DNA of 64,000 nucleotides from positions 744,001 to 808,000 of the forward strand of contig NZ_CP017157.1 of NCBI RefSeq assembly GCF_001729485.1, given 5' to 3'. Below, piece after piece: positions 50,834 to 60,430 of the stretch (position 1 is its first letter; each line of letters begins with the position of its first letter). This DNA comes from Streptomyces lydicus. GTDB taxonomy: Bacteria; Actinomycetota; Actinomycetes; Streptomycetales; Streptomycetaceae. The translations under genes were made by a program, and so were the position numbers. Below the pieces are notes generated by a model. It made no database searches. It worked only from the letters and a program-made list of their open reading frames with translations, and had not been told where the DNA came from.

Positions 50834-52495
50834 TCAGTGCGCGGTGAGGATGGCGCGGACCACCGGGCCCGCGTTGGAGCCGCCGTGGCCACTGGCCGGG
50901 ACGACGGCGGCCGCGGCCACGTCGTCGCGGTAGGCGGTGAACCAGGCGTTGGGCTTCTTCTGGTTGTCGACCTCGGCCGAGCCGGTCTTGGCGCCGATGT
51001 CACCGCTGATCCCGGACATCGCCTCGGCGGCCGTACCGGCGGTCGCGGTCAGCTTCATCAGCGACTTCAGTCCGCTGAGGGTGGCGGGCTTCATGGTGCG
51101 GGCGGCCTTGGCGAAGGTCCGGTTGTCCAGCGCCGGCGCGACGATGTACGGCTGGTGGAACGAGCCGGCGCGGACCGTCGCGGCGAGCGTGGCGACGTTC
51201 AGCGGGTTCATCCGCACGCCGCCCTGCCCGATCAGCGAGGCGGCCATCTGCGCGTCGTGCTGCACCGGCACCGCACCGTCGAAGGTGGGGATGCCGGTCT
51301 GCCAGTTCAGGCCGATGCCGAAGACGTCGCGGGCCTCGTTCGTGAGGTCGTCGTCGCCGAGTTCCTTGGCGTGCGAGATGAAGGCGTTGTTGCAGGAGGC
51401 GGCGAAGCTCTGCGCGAAGGTGCCGTCCTTGATCTCGGACTTGTTGAGGTTCTGGAACTTCCAGCCGCCGACCGTGACGTACTTGGGGCAGGGGTTCTTC
51501 TTGCCCGGCGAGGTCAGGCCCTTGTCCATCAGCATCGCCGAGGTGACGATCTTCATCGTCGAGCCGGGGGCCAGCGACCCCTGCGTGGCCATGTTGAAGC
51601 CGTTGGCCGGGGAGTTGGCGAGCGCCAGGATCTCACCGGTGCTGGGCTTGACGGCGGCCGCGGACGCCGACTTCTTGCCCGCGACGGCCTTCTCGGCGGC
51701 GGCCTGGAGACCCGCGTCCAGCGTGGTCTTCAGGGTGCCGGGGGTGCCCTTGGAGAGCACCTTCAGGGTCTTGTCGGGCAGCTGGTCGGCGGGCTTGGCG
51801 CTCTTGGCGCGGTGGATGAACAGCTCCACGCCGGGCTTGCCGTCGGTCTTGTCGCCGTACTTGTCGCGCAGGCTGTCCAGCACCCCGGCCAGCGACGGGT
51901 GCGCCTCGGGGGTCAGCTCGGCGCCGTTGCGGTCCACGGCCTTGATCGGGGGCGCCTCGGCCTCGCCGGTGCGCAGCTGGTCACCCTTGGCCAGACCCGG
52001 GTGGAGCACCGCCGGCTGCCAGGCGATCTGCGGCTTCCCGGTGGTCTTGTCGCGCTGCACGGTCGCCGAGGTGCGGTAGGTGTACGGCGCCTTGGTGCCC
52101 TTGTAGTCGATCTGCGCGGCGACCGTGTACGGGACCTTGTCGCCGGCCGGTGTGCCCGGCGTCACCGTCACCTTCGAGAACCGGGCCTGCTTGCTGAAGG
52201 TCTCCAGCGCGGCCTTCGCGACCGCCGGGCTGTCGGTGAGCCCGGCCGCCTTGGCGGCGTCGCCGGACTGCCAGGCGGTGAGGAACTGCTGCCCCGCCGT
52301 CTGGACCTCCTTGGCCGACAGCGGACCCGTCGGGACCTTCGGCCCGGCCCCGCCGGGCTTGGCGTCGGCCGACCTCACCTCCTGCGGGGAGGAGTCGTCC
52401 GAGCCGCCGAACAGCGTGAAGCCGCCGACGACTCCCGCCACCAGGGCCACCGAGCCGCCGATCAGCCCGTACTTCACCTCACGGCGCATTGCCAC
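50834..52495 (-). CDS. Penicillin-binding protein (class B-like, MecA_N/NTF2-like domain plus transpeptidase)
   Basis: 553 residues from GTG 52495 with GGGAGG ahead; ATG 52489 is an alternative. One N-terminal membrane helix (YGLIGGSVALVAGVVGGFTLF) is followed by an NTF2-like MecA_N domain (AGQQFLTAWQSGDAAKAAGL), a dimerisation/linker domain and the transpeptidase with SxxK (APGSTMKIV), SxN (AASCNNAF) and KTGS (GAKTGSAEV). It cross-links peptidoglycan outside the membrane. Homologues with MecA_N domains can be beta-lactam tolerant, but nothing here proves that. Confidence 0.94.
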   Translation of the reverse strand: MAMRREVKYGLIGGSVALVAGVVGGFTLFGGSDDSSPQEVRSADAKPGGAGPKVPTGPLSAKEVQTAGQQFLTAWQSGDAAKAAGLTDSPAVAKAALETFSKQARFSKVTVTPGTPAGDKVPYTVAAQIDYKGTKAPYTYRTSATVQRDKTTGKPQIAWQPAVLHPGLAKGDQLRTGEAEAPPIKAVDRNGAELTPEAHPSLAGVLDSLRDKYGDKTDGKPGVELFIHRAKSAKPADQLPDKTLKVLSKGTPGTLKTTLDAGLQAAAEKAVAGKKSASAAAVKPSTGEILALANSPANGFNMATQGSLAPGSTMKIVTSAMLMDKGLTSPGKKNPCPKYVTVGGWKFQNLNKSEIKDGTFAQSFAASCNNAFISHAKELGDDDLTNEARDVFGIGLNWQTGIPTFDGAVPVQHDAQMAASLIGQGGVRMNPLNVATLAATVRAGSFHQPYIVAPALDNRTFAKAARTMKPATLSGLKSLMKLTATAGTAAEAMSGISGDIGAKTGSAEVDNQKKPNAWFTAYRDDVAAAAVVPASGHGGSNAGPVVRAILTAH

Positions 52496-52656
52496 CGATC
52501 CCCTCCCAGGAGTCTCGTCCTTGAATACGCACACAAGAACGTGCACCGCACTCTAAGGGACACGGGGAAGTGGTCGAGTCTCGATCCGGGCACGGTCCGG
52601 TGACGCGCTGTTGTACAGCTGTGACGGAATTGTCGAAGAGCGGCCGGGCCCCCGCC

Positions 52657-54387
52657 TCACACCCAGCTGTCGAACCACATCCGGTGGTGCCAGGCCGACT
52701 TGGGAATCGGCATACCGGTATAGAGGGGATAGAAGTAGATGAAATTCCAGACAATCAGCAGCACCAGGACACCGGCCCCGACCGCGCCGATGGTCCGGCG
52801 GCGCTCGGTGGAGCCCGGTGGGCCGATGAGCGCGCCGATCATCATGGCCAGCGCCAGGCACAGGAACGGGACGAAGACCACCGCGTAGAAGAGGAAGATG
52901 GTCCGCTCCTGGTAGAGGAACCACGGCAGGTAGCCGGCCGCGACCCCGCAGGCGACGGCGCCGGCCCGCCAGTCCCGCTTGAACAGCCAGCGGTACAGGA
53001 CGTAGAGCAGCGCGAAGCAGGCCGCCCACCACAGCAGCGGAGTGCCCAGCGCCAGCACCTCGCGGGCGCAGCCCTCGGCCGCGGTGCAGCCGTCCTGGCC
53101 GGCCTTGGGGTCCTCGTAGAAGTACGAGACCGGGCGGCCGAGGACCAGCCAGCTCCAGGGGTTGGACTGGTAGGTGTGCGGGGTGGTCAGGCCGGTGTGG
53201 AAGGCGTAGACCTCGGTCTGGTAGTGCCACAGGCTGCGCAGCCAGTCCGGCAGCCAGGTCCAGCCGGCCTTCTGGCCCTCGGGGGTGGTCGCCCAGTCGC
53301 GGTAGTAGCCGCCCTTGGTCGCGATCCAGCCGGACCAGGACGCCAGGTAGGTGGCGAGGGCGACGACGACCGTCGAGCCGAAGGCGGGCAGGGCGTCACG
53401 GCGTACGGCGGAGCGGAAGGGGCGCCGGGCGCCGGCCGTACGGCGGGCCGCGACGTCCCACAGCACGGACATCAGGGCGAACGCGGCCAGGAAGTACAGG
53501 CCGTTCCACTTCGTCGCGGCGGACAGGCCGAGGCACAGGCCGGCCGCGATCCGCCAGGGGCGCCGGCCGAGCCGCAGCCGGTCGCCGACCTTGTCGTCGG
53601 GGCGGGCCGTGCCGTCGGGGTCCAGCGGCAGCGCGTCCGCCAGCCGGGCCCGGGTGCGGTCCCGGTCCACCAGCAGACAGCCGAACGCGGCCACCACCCA
53701 GAACATCACGATCAGGTCGAGCAGCGCGGTGCGGCTCATGACGAAGTGCAGCCCGTCCACCGCGAGCAGGGCGCCGGCCAGGCAGCCCAGCGCCGTCGAG
53801 CGCAGCAGCCGCCGCCCGATCCGGCAGACCAGCAGGACGGACAGCGTGCCGAGCAGCGCCACCATGAACCGCCAGCCGAAGGGGTTCATCCCGAACGCCC
53901 ACTCGCCGAGCGCGATCAGCCACTTGCCCATCGGCGGGTGCACCACGTACGAGTGCTCGGGCGAGAGCAGGATGTGCGCCGGGTGCCCGACCAGGGCGTC
54001 ATTGGCGTTCTTGGCCCAGGTGCCCTCGTAGCCGTACTGCAGCAGCGACCAGGCGTCCTTGGGGTAGTACGTCTCGTCGAATATCACCTTCCGCGGGCTG
54101 CCCAGGTCCCAGAACCGCAGCACGCCCGCGAACAGCGTCACCAGCAGCGGGCCGGCCCAGTCCGACCAGCGCGCGAGCCGGTCCGCCGCCCGCGGGCCTA
54201 CACCGAACGCCGCCCACATCCGGCCACCGGGCTCCGGGAAGGGGGGCACCAGCCGCGCCCGGACATCGGCCTGCGGGCGTGCCGGGTACCCGAAGCGGCG
54301 CAGGCGCCGCTGCCACACGGGGGGCTGCCCGGCCGGTTCCGGGGCGCGGTGCGCGGCGGCGTCGGTCGCGGTGGTCTCACTCGTCAC
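52657..54387 (-). CDS. pmt: Protein O-mannosyltransferase (PMT, GT39)
   Basis: 576 residues from GTG 54387 (a TACGAT box seven bases earlier suggests a leaderless start; ATG 54396 is possible). Conserved first loop RFWDLGSPRKVIFDETYYPKDA contains the catalytic Asp-Glu pair, followed by SYVVHPPMGKWLIALGEWAFGMNPFGWRF. Around ten further helices and a C-terminal loop with PKSAWHHRMWF. It moves mannose from polyprenyl-phosphate-mannose to Ser/Thr of secreted proteins, and in Streptomyces it is needed for phage receptor and lipoprotein glycosylation. It is divergent from rsmI, as in mycobacteria (Rv1002c/Rv1003). Confidence 0.95.
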   Translation of the reverse strand: MTSETTATDAAAHRAPEPAGQPPVWQRRLRRFGYPARPQADVRARLVPPFPEPGGRMWAAFGVGPRAADRLARWSDWAGPLLVTLFAGVLRFWDLGSPRKVIFDETYYPKDAWSLLQYGYEGTWAKNANDALVGHPAHILLSPEHSYVVHPPMGKWLIALGEWAFGMNPFGWRFMVALLGTLSVLLVCRIGRRLLRSTALGCLAGALLAVDGLHFVMSRTALLDLIVMFWVVAAFGCLLVDRDRTRARLADALPLDPDGTARPDDKVGDRLRLGRRPWRIAAGLCLGLSAATKWNGLYFLAAFALMSVLWDVAARRTAGARRPFRSAVRRDALPAFGSTVVVALATYLASWSGWIATKGGYYRDWATTPEGQKAGWTWLPDWLRSLWHYQTEVYAFHTGLTTPHTYQSNPWSWLVLGRPVSYFYEDPKAGQDGCTAAEGCAREVLALGTPLLWWAACFALLYVLYRWLFKRDWRAGAVACGVAAGYLPWFLYQERTIFLFYAVVFVPFLCLALAMMIGALIGPPGSTERRRTIGAVGAGVLVLLIVWNFIYFYPLYTGMPIPKSAWHHRMWFDSWV

Positions 54388-54484
54388 CCGGCCCATCGTA
54401 GGGAAGCGGCCTGTGCGCCGGTGCGGAGCGCCACCGGGGATGGCGCCGGACGGCGGCGCGGTCCCGCCCTGGGAGGATGGGCGG

Positions 54485-55387
54485 GTGACTGGAACGCTGG
54501 TACTTGCAGGGACGCCCATCGGGGAGATCGCGGACGCGCCGCCGCGGCTCGCCACCGAGCTCGCGGCCGCCGATGTGATCGCCGCCGAGGACACCCGGCG
54601 GCTGCGCCGGCTGACCCAGGCGCTGGAGGTGACTCCGGCCGGCCGGATCGTGTCGTACTTCGAGGGCAACGAGGCGGCGCGGACCCCGGAGCTGGCCGAC
54701 GCGCTGGCCGGCGGGGCGCGGGTGCTGCTGGTCACCGACGCCGGGATGCCGTCGGTCTCCGACCCCGGCTACCGCCTGGTGGCCGCGGCCGTCGAGCGGG
54801 GGATCAAGGTCACCGCGGTACCGGGCCCGAGCGCGGTGCTCACCGCGCTGGCCCTCTCCGGGCTGCCGGTGGACCGCTTCTGCTTCGAGGGGTTCCTGCC
54901 GCGCAAGGCCGGTGAGCGGCGCTCCCGGCTGAGCGAGGTCGAGGGCGAGCGCCGCACGCTGGTCTACTTCGAGGCGCCGCACCGCCTCGACGACACCCTG
55001 GCCGCGATGGCCGAGGTCTTCGGCGCGGACCGGCGGGCCGCGGTGTGCCGGGAGCTGACCAAGACCTACGAGGAGGTCAAGCGCGGCCCGCTGGGCGAGC
55101 TGGCGGCGTGGGCGGCCGAGGGGGTGCGCGGCGAGATCACCATCGTGGTCGAGGGGGCGCCGCAGAGCGGGCCGGCGGAGATCGACGCCGCGGAGCTGGT
55201 GCGCCGGGTGCGGATCCGCGAGGAGGCGGGGGAGCGGCGCAAGGAGGCCATCGCCGCGGTCGCCGCGGAAGCGGGACTGCCCAAGCGGGAGGTCTTCGAC
55301 GCGGTGGTCGCGGCCAAGAACGCCGAGAAGAACGCCGAGAAGGACGCCGGGAAGGAAGCGGAGAAGGGCGCCGGGAAGGGCGCCTAG
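54485..55387 (+). CDS. rsmI: 16S rRNA (cytidine-1402-2'-O)-methyltransferase RsmI
   Basis: 300 residues from GTG 54485 with GGGAGG upstream. SAM-dependent tetrapyrrole-methylase fold: TLVLAGTPIGEIADAPPRL, VIAAEDTRRLRRL, IVSYFEGNEAARTPELADAL, LVTDAGMPSVSDPGYRL, then AVPGPSAVLTALALSGLPVDRFCFEGFLP and VYFEAPHRLDDTL. It methylates the ribose of C1402 in the small-subunit decoding centre. The last 25 residues form a Lys/Ala/Glu/Gly repeat tail (AEKNAEKDAG...), encoded by 12-15 bp DNA repeats, which is unusual and may be variable. Confidence 0.94.
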   Translation: MTGTLVLAGTPIGEIADAPPRLATELAAADVIAAEDTRRLRRLTQALEVTPAGRIVSYFEGNEAARTPELADALAGGARVLLVTDAGMPSVSDPGYRLVAAAVERGIKVTAVPGPSAVLTALALSGLPVDRFCFEGFLPRKAGERRSRLSEVEGERRTLVYFEAPHRLDDTLAAMAEVFGADRRAAVCRELTKTYEEVKRGPLGELAAWAAEGVRGEITIVVEGAPQSGPAEIDAAELVRRVRIREEAGERRKEAIAAVAAEAGLPKREVFDAVVAAKNAEKNAEKDAGKEAEKGAGKGA

Positions 55388-55738
55388 CAGGGCGTCGGGG
55401 AGGGCGCCGGGGAGACGCCGGGCGGGGCGGAAAGGGCGCGGGGAAGCCGGGCGGTCCCGCGGGCGGAACGGTCAGCGGAATCCGGTCACGAGCGGGGTCC
55501 CGAAACCGTTCGCCGGGGAATGATGCGCAGCGCACGGCGAAAACCGACTCATCAGAAGGTAAACGGCTGGCCGGAAAGGTAAAGCGCGGGCCGAGGCATT
55601 GGGGTGATTTTCCTACCGTCGGCCAAATCTGCGCCAATACCACCGGCGATCAGCTGCGTCGCGGCCGGGAAAGGCGTCCACTGGGTGAGGGAACGAACCG
55701 TTCCCGAAGACCTTGTCCAGCGGACAAGAGGAGCGCAC
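55388..55738. other. Noncoding region
   Basis: This 351-bp gap lies between rsmI and the Zn/His-rich gene on the plus strand. It opens with repeats similar to the rsmI tail (GGCGCCGGGGAG-type units to about 55450) and has a somewhat more A/T-rich segment at 55550-55640. I see no gene or clear terminator. Confidence 0.55.
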
Positions 55739-56248
55739 ATGAGCGATATCGCCAAGACCACCGGCGCACCCACGACCAGCGACGCCCACCCCCGGCCCGA
55801 GCCCGCAGCCCACGAGGCGTACTCCTTCGCCTGCATGAGGTGCGGCCACGGCTGGGAGCAGGCGTACGAGATAGTCCACCAGCTCGACGGCAAGGGCGAG
55901 CTGCACGTCGTCTACTACGCGGACGGCGAGCGGGTGCCCTCACCGCTGAGCCATCCCGACTGCCTCAAGTGCAGCAGCGACGTCGTCCGCATCATGCGCT
56001 CCGGCCAGGTCTCGATGGTCTCCGACGCGATCGCGCACCTGCACCAGCGCCAGCCCGGCAACGGCCGGACCGCGAAGCACGACCGGCACGACAAGCACGG
56101 GAAGCCCGAGGAAAGCGCCGACGGAACGGCGTCTGCCGCAGCGGCTCGGGGGCGCACCGGCAGCACCGCCGAGGACGGCCCGGACACCGGCAAGCACCAC
56201 TGGCACCTCTCCGACCTGCTGCACCCCTTCCAGCACCACCGCCGGTGA
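55739..56248 (+). CDS. Hypothetical zinc-ribbon protein with His-rich tail
   Basis: 169 residues from ATG 55739 with GAGGAG. Two Cys pairs (C32-x2-C35 in ACMRCGHGWE and C75-x2-C78 in CLKC) probably bind one zinc in a small domain (YEIVHQLDGKGELHVVYY, then VVRIMRSGQVSM). The C-terminal 70 residues are hydrophilic with many His (HDRHDKHGK, KHHWHLSDLLHPFQHHRR). No known family is recognised; the tail may bind metal. It lies 33 bases before tatD and may share a transcript with it, although tatD has its own -10-like box. Confidence 0.7.
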   Translation: MSDIAKTTGAPTTSDAHPRPEPAAHEAYSFACMRCGHGWEQAYEIVHQLDGKGELHVVYYADGERVPSPLSHPDCLKCSSDVVRIMRSGQVSMVSDAIAHLHQRQPGNGRTAKHDRHDKHGKPEESADGTASAAAARGRTGSTAEDGPDTGKHHWHLSDLLHPFQHHRR

Positions 56249-56281
56249 GGCCCCGGCCGCGGTCCTCGTAGGATCGCGGCC

Positions 56282-57157
56282 ATGGCACCGCAGGACAAGA
56301 ACACCCCGCCGCCGCTGCCCGAGCCCCTTCGGGTGGCGGTCGCGGACTCGCACACCCACCTGGACATGCAGGAGAGCACCGTCGAGGAGGCGCTCGCCAA
56401 GGCCGCCTTCGTCGGGGTGACCACCGTGGTCCAGGTGGGCTGCGACCTGGCCGGCTCCCGGTGGGCCGCGGACACCGCGGCCGCGCACGACGCCGTACGC
56501 GCCACCGTGGCCCTGCACCCCAACGAAGCGCCCCGGATCGTGCTCGGCGACCCCGATGGCTGGTCGCGGCAGGGAGCCCGGGAGCCCGGCGGGGACGCCG
56601 CCCTGGACGCCGCGCTCGCCGAGATCGACGCGCTGGCCGCCCTGCCGCACGTCCACGGCGTCGGCGAGACCGGTCTGGACTACTTCCGCACCGGCCCGGA
56701 CGGCATGGCGGCCCAGGAACGGTCCTTCCGCGCCCACATCGAGATCGCCAAGCGGCACGACAAGGCCCTGGTCATCCACGACCGCGAGGCCCACGACGAC
56801 GTGCTGCGGATCCTGCGCGAGGAGGGCGCGCCCGAGCGGACCGTCTTCCACTGCTACTCCGGCGACGCCGCGATGGCCGAGATCTGCGCCGACGCCGGCT
56901 ACTTCATGTCCTTCGCCGGCAACGTCACCTTCAAGAACGCCCAGCCGCTGCGCGACGCCCTCGCCGTCGCCCCGGCCGAACTGGTCCTCGTCGAGACCGA
57001 CGCCCCCTTCCTCACCCCCGCCCCGTACCGCGGACGGGCCAACGCCCCGTACCTCATTCCGGTCACCCTGCGGGCGATGGCCGAGGTCAAGGGGCTGACG
57101 GAGGACGAGCTGGCCACCGCGATCGCGGCGAACACCGCCCGCGCCTTCGGTTACTGA
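56282..57157 (+). CDS. tatD: TatD-family DNase/metallohydrolase
   Basis: 291 residues from ATG 56282; TAGGAT seven bases before suggests a leaderless start. Metal ligands: DSHTHLDM (HxH), GETGLDYF (Glu), VIHDREAHDDV (His), FHCYSGD (His) and LVETDAPFLTPAPYRG (Asp). It cuts DNA 3'-5' and serves in oxidative DNA repair or nucleic acid turnover. TatD-rpfB-rsmA-ispE order is as in mycobacteria (Rv1008-Rv1011). Confidence 0.95.
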   Translation: MAPQDKNTPPPLPEPLRVAVADSHTHLDMQESTVEEALAKAAFVGVTTVVQVGCDLAGSRWAADTAAAHDAVRATVALHPNEAPRIVLGDPDGWSRQGAREPGGDAALDAALAEIDALAALPHVHGVGETGLDYFRTGPDGMAAQERSFRAHIEIAKRHDKALVIHDREAHDDVLRILREEGAPERTVFHCYSGDAAMAEICADAGYFMSFAGNVTFKNAQPLRDALAVAPAELVLVETDAPFLTPAPYRGRANAPYLIPVTLRAMAEVKGLTEDELATAIAANTARAFGY

Positions 57158-57324
57158 GCCGCGGGCCGGCCGGCGGCACCGCACCACGCCCGCGATCCGG
57201 TCGACCGCGCGGCCATCCGGGGTACCCCGAAATGACCACTTTCCGTACCGGTGTGACTTTGGCGAGGTATCCCCGCTCCGCTACATTCCGCCCGTCAACC
57301 GCATCCGGGCATGTGGAGCGCGCC

Positions 57325-58479
57325 GTGAGCCATGCACCAAGCACCCACCGCGCCGCGCGCAGCCGTCGCAGGCGCCGCGCCGGGCACCCCGATGCCCTGC
57401 GCCGGCTGCTGCCCCGGGCCGTGGTCGTCGCCTTCCTCGCCGGCGGCACCACCGCCTTCATCGCGCACGACAAGGCCGTCCGGCTCACCGTCGACGGCAC
57501 CCCGCGCACCCTGCACACCTTCGCCCACGGCGTCGACGACCTGCTGGCCGACGAGCACCTCCGCATCGGGGCCCACGACATCGTCGCGCCCGCCCCCGGC
57601 ACCGAGCTGACCAGCGGCGACGAGGTCGTCGTACGGCACGGACGGCCGGTCGTGCTCACCATCGACGGCCGCCGCCGCACCGTGTGGACCACCGCCGGCA
57701 CCGTTGCCGAAACGCTCCGCCAGCTCGGCGTCCGCGCCGAGGGCGCCTACCTGTCGACCTCCCGCTCCCGCCGGATCGAGCGGCACGGCATGGAACTGGC
57801 GGTCCGCACCGAACGCTCGGTGGTCTTCCTCGCCGACGGCCGCGAATACCGCGTCCGCACCAACGCCGCCACCGTCCGCGAGGCGCTCGCCGAGGCCGGC
57901 CTCGGGCTGCGCGACCAGGACACCACCTCGGTGCCGCCGGACAGCTTCCCGCGCGAGGGCCAGACCGTCTCCGTCCTGCGCATCACCGGCTCCAAAGAGG
58001 TCCGGGAGGAACCCGTCCCCTTCCGCACCGTCCACCGGCCCGACCCCACGCTGACCCGCGGGACCGTCTCCGTCGTGCAGCAGGGACGCCCCGGCGTGCG
58101 GCGGGTCACCTACCGGCTGCGCACCGTCAACGGCGTCAAGCAGAAGCCGAAACGATTGCGCACCGAGGTCGTGCGCGCCGCGCGGCCGCAGATCGTGCAC
58201 CTCGGCACCCGCGCGCTGCCCCGCGCGGTGCGCGGCGCCGAGCACCTCGCCTGGGGCGCGCTGGCCCGCTGCGAGGCGGGCGGCCGCCCGGACGCGGTCG
58301 ACTCCTCGGGCACCTACGGCGGCCTCTACCAGTTCGATGCCGCCACCTGGCACGCCCTCGGCGGCCGGGGCCGCCCGCAGGACGCCCCCGCCGAGGAGCA
58401 GACCTACCGGGCCAAGAAGCTGTACATCACCCGGGGGGCGACTCCCTGGCCGGTGTGCGGCCGTAAGCTTCACGGGTGA
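57325..58479 (+). CDS. rpfB: Resuscitation-promoting factor RpfB (DUF348 x3, G5, Rpf domain)
   Basis: 384 residues from GTG 57325 with GGAG upstream. Basic start and a membrane helix ([17 protein letters not shown]), then three DUF348 units ([69 protein letters not shown]), a G5 domain ([36 protein letters not shown]) and the Rpf lytic-transglycosylase-like domain ([19 protein letters not shown]; the Glu in CEAGG is catalytic). It cleaves peptidoglycan to aid spore germination or resuscitation. Its stop overlaps rsmA (GTGA). Confidence 0.95.
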   Translation: MSHAPSTHRAARSRRRRRAGHPDALRRLLPRAVVVAFLAGGTTAFIAHDKAVRLTVDGTPRTLHTFAHGVDDLLADEHLRIGAHDIVAPAPGTELTSGDEVVVRHGRPVVLTIDGRRRTVWTTAGTVAETLRQLGVRAEGAYLSTSRSRRIERHGMELAVRTERSVVFLADGREYRVRTNAATVREALAEAGLGLRDQDTTSVPPDSFPREGQTVSVLRITGSKEVREEPVPFRTVHRPDPTLTRGTVSVVQQGRPGVRRVTYRLRTVNGVKQKPKRLRTEVVRAARPQIVHLGTRALPRAVRGAEHLAWGALARCEAGGRPDAVDSSGTYGGLYQFDAATWHALGGRGRPQDAPAEEQTYRAKKLYITRGATPWPVCGRKLHG

Positions 58480-59354
58480 GCAACAGCAGCACCGACGACT
58501 CCGGCCCCCTCCTCGGGCCCTCCGACATCCGCGAGCTGGCCGGCGCGCTGGGGGTTCGTCCCACCAAGCAGCGCGGCCAGAACTTCGTCATCGACGCCAA
58601 CACCGTCCGCCGGATCGTGCGGACCGCGGAGGTCCGTCCCGATGACGTCGTCGTCGAGATCGGACCGGGCCTGGGCTCGCTGACCCTGGGACTGCTGGAG
58701 TCCGCGGACCGGGTCATCGCCGTCGAGATCGACGAGGTGCTGGCCGCCGCGCTGCCGAGCACCGTCGCCGCCCGGCTGCCCGCCCGCGCCGACCGCTTCG
58801 CGCTGGTGCACAGCGACGCGATGCACGTCACGGAGCTGCCCGGCCCCGAGCCGACCGCGCTCGTCGCGAACCTCCCCTACAACGTGGCGGTGCCGGTGCT
58901 GCTGCACATGCTCGCCACCTTCCCGAGCATCGACCGCACCCTGGTCATGGTCCAGTCCGAGGTCGCCGACCGGCTGGCCGCCCGCCCCGGCAACAAGGTC
59001 TACGGCGTCCCCTCGGTCAAGGCCAACTGGTACGCGGACGTCAAGCGGGCCGGTGCCATCGGCCGCAACGTCTTCTGGCCGGCGCCCAACGTCGACTCCG
59101 GCCTGGTCTCCCTCGTCCGCCGCGACAAGCCGGTCGAGACCTCGGCGACCCGCGACCAGGTCTTCGCCGTCGTCGACGCCGCGTTCGCGCAGCGCCGCAA
59201 GACGCTGCGGGCCGCGCTGGCGGGCTGGGCCGGCTCGGCCGCCGCGGCGGAGGCCGCGCTGGTCGCCGCCGGTATCTCGCCGCAGGCCCGCGGGGAGGCG
59301 CTGACGGTGGAGGAGTTCGCACGGATCGCGGAGATGCGGGAGGCAGGCAAGTGA
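58476..59354 (+). CDS. rsmA: 16S rRNA (adenine1518/1519-N6)-dimethyltransferase
   Basis: 292 residues from GTG 58476. SAM motif [28 protein letters not shown] near the start, catalytic [15 protein letters not shown] and [13 protein letters not shown]...[14 protein letters not shown] later. It dimethylates two adenines in helix 45 of 16S rRNA (KsgA). It is translationally coupled at both ends, overlapping rpfB and ispE by a GTGA each. Confidence 0.97.
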   Translation: MSNSSTDDSGPLLGPSDIRELAGALGVRPTKQRGQNFVIDANTVRRIVRTAEVRPDDVVVEIGPGLGSLTLGLLESADRVIAVEIDEVLAAALPSTVAARLPARADRFALVHSDAMHVTELPGPEPTALVANLPYNVAVPVLLHMLATFPSIDRTLVMVQSEVADRLAARPGNKVYGVPSVKANWYADVKRAGAIGRNVFWPAPNVDSGLVSLVRRDKPVETSATRDQVFAVVDAAFAQRRKTLRAALAGWAGSAAAAEAALVAAGISPQARGEALTVEEFARIAEMREAGK

Positions 59355-60250
59355 CGCAGTCGGTGACCGTACGCGTCCCCGCGAAGGTCAATGTGCAGCT
59401 GGCGGTGGGCGCGGCCCGCCCGGACGGCTTCCACGACCTGGCGAACGTCTTCCTCGCGGTCGGCCTCCACGACGAGGTCACCGCCACCCCCGCGGACACC
59501 CTGCGGATCACCGCCGAGGGCCACGACGTCGACCAGATCCCGCTGGACCGGACGAACCTGGCGGCCCGCGCCGCCGAACTGCTCGCGGCCCGCCACGGCA
59601 TCGAGCCGCGGGTGCACCTCCACATCGCCAAGGACATCCCCGTCGCCGGCGGCATGGCCGGCGGCAGCGCGGACGCCGCCGGCGCGCTGCTGGCCTGCGA
59701 CGCCCTCTGGTCGACGGGCGCCTCCCGCGACGAACTCCTGGACATCTGCGCCGAGTTGGGCAGCGACGTACCCTTCAGCCTGGTCGGCGGGGCGGCCCTG
59801 GGCCGCGGCCGCGGCGAACTGCTGACCCCGCTCACCGTCGGCGGCGCCTTCCACTGGGTCTTCGCGGTCGCCGACGGCGGACTGGCCACACCGGCCGTCT
59901 ACCGCGAGTTCGACCGGCTGACGGCCGGGACCGACGTACCCGCCCCCGAGGCCAACCCCCGGCTGCTGGCCGCCCTGGAGAGCGGCGACGCCACCGCCCT
60001 CGCCGCGGCCCTCGCCAACGACCTGCAGCCCGCCGCCCTCTCGCTGCGCCCCGCACTGACCGCCACGCTGGAGGCCGGCACCGCCGCCGGCGCCCTGGCC
60101 GCACTGGTCTCCGGCTCGGGCCCGACCACCGCCTTCCTCGTCAAGGACGCGGAGGCGGCCCGGGAGGTGGCGGCGGCGCTCCTGGCATCCGGCACCTGCC
60201 GCCAGGTACGGGTCGCGGACTCGCCGGCGGTGGGGGCCACGGTCCTTTAG
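59351..60250 (+). CDS. ispE: 4-diphosphocytidyl-2-C-methyl-D-erythritol kinase
   Basis: 299 residues from GTG 59351 (overlaps rsmA by GTGA). GHMP-kinase signatures: [50 protein letters not shown] (ATP loop), [21 protein letters not shown] and [13 protein letters not shown]. It phosphorylates CDP-methylerythritol in the MEP isoprenoid pathway, cytosolic. Confidence 0.97.
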   Translation: MTQSVTVRVPAKVNVQLAVGAARPDGFHDLANVFLAVGLHDEVTATPADTLRITAEGHDVDQIPLDRTNLAARAAELLAARHGIEPRVHLHIAKDIPVAGGMAGGSADAAGALLACDALWSTGASRDELLDICAELGSDVPFSLVGGAALGRGRGELLTPLTVGGAFHWVFAVADGGLATPAVYREFDRLTAGTDVPAPEANPRLLAALESGDATALAAALANDLQPAALSLRPALTATLEAGTAAGALAALVSGSGPTTAFLVKDAEAAREVAAALLASGTCRQVRVADSPAVGATVL

Positions 60251-60430
60251 GGCGGGTCCTCGGCGCGCGGGTCCTCTCGCGCGACGGCTTCTGCCGTACC
60301 CCGGCGCGCCGGGGGAGGGCGGCCCGTGGACCACGGCCGGTGGCTCGGCCCGGGGGACCCCGCGAGCCGCTACCCGCTGTGCGGTGTTCAGCAGCCGTAC
60401 TGTCGAAGCCGTCACCGAGGAGGGCTTCCG

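Noticed and set aside
57158..57324. c-di-AMP (ydaO) riboswitch in front of rpfB, as known for other Streptomyces cell-wall hydrolase genes
   Set aside because: The leader is only 167 bases and I see neither the conserved helices nor the GGGGGACC-like elements.
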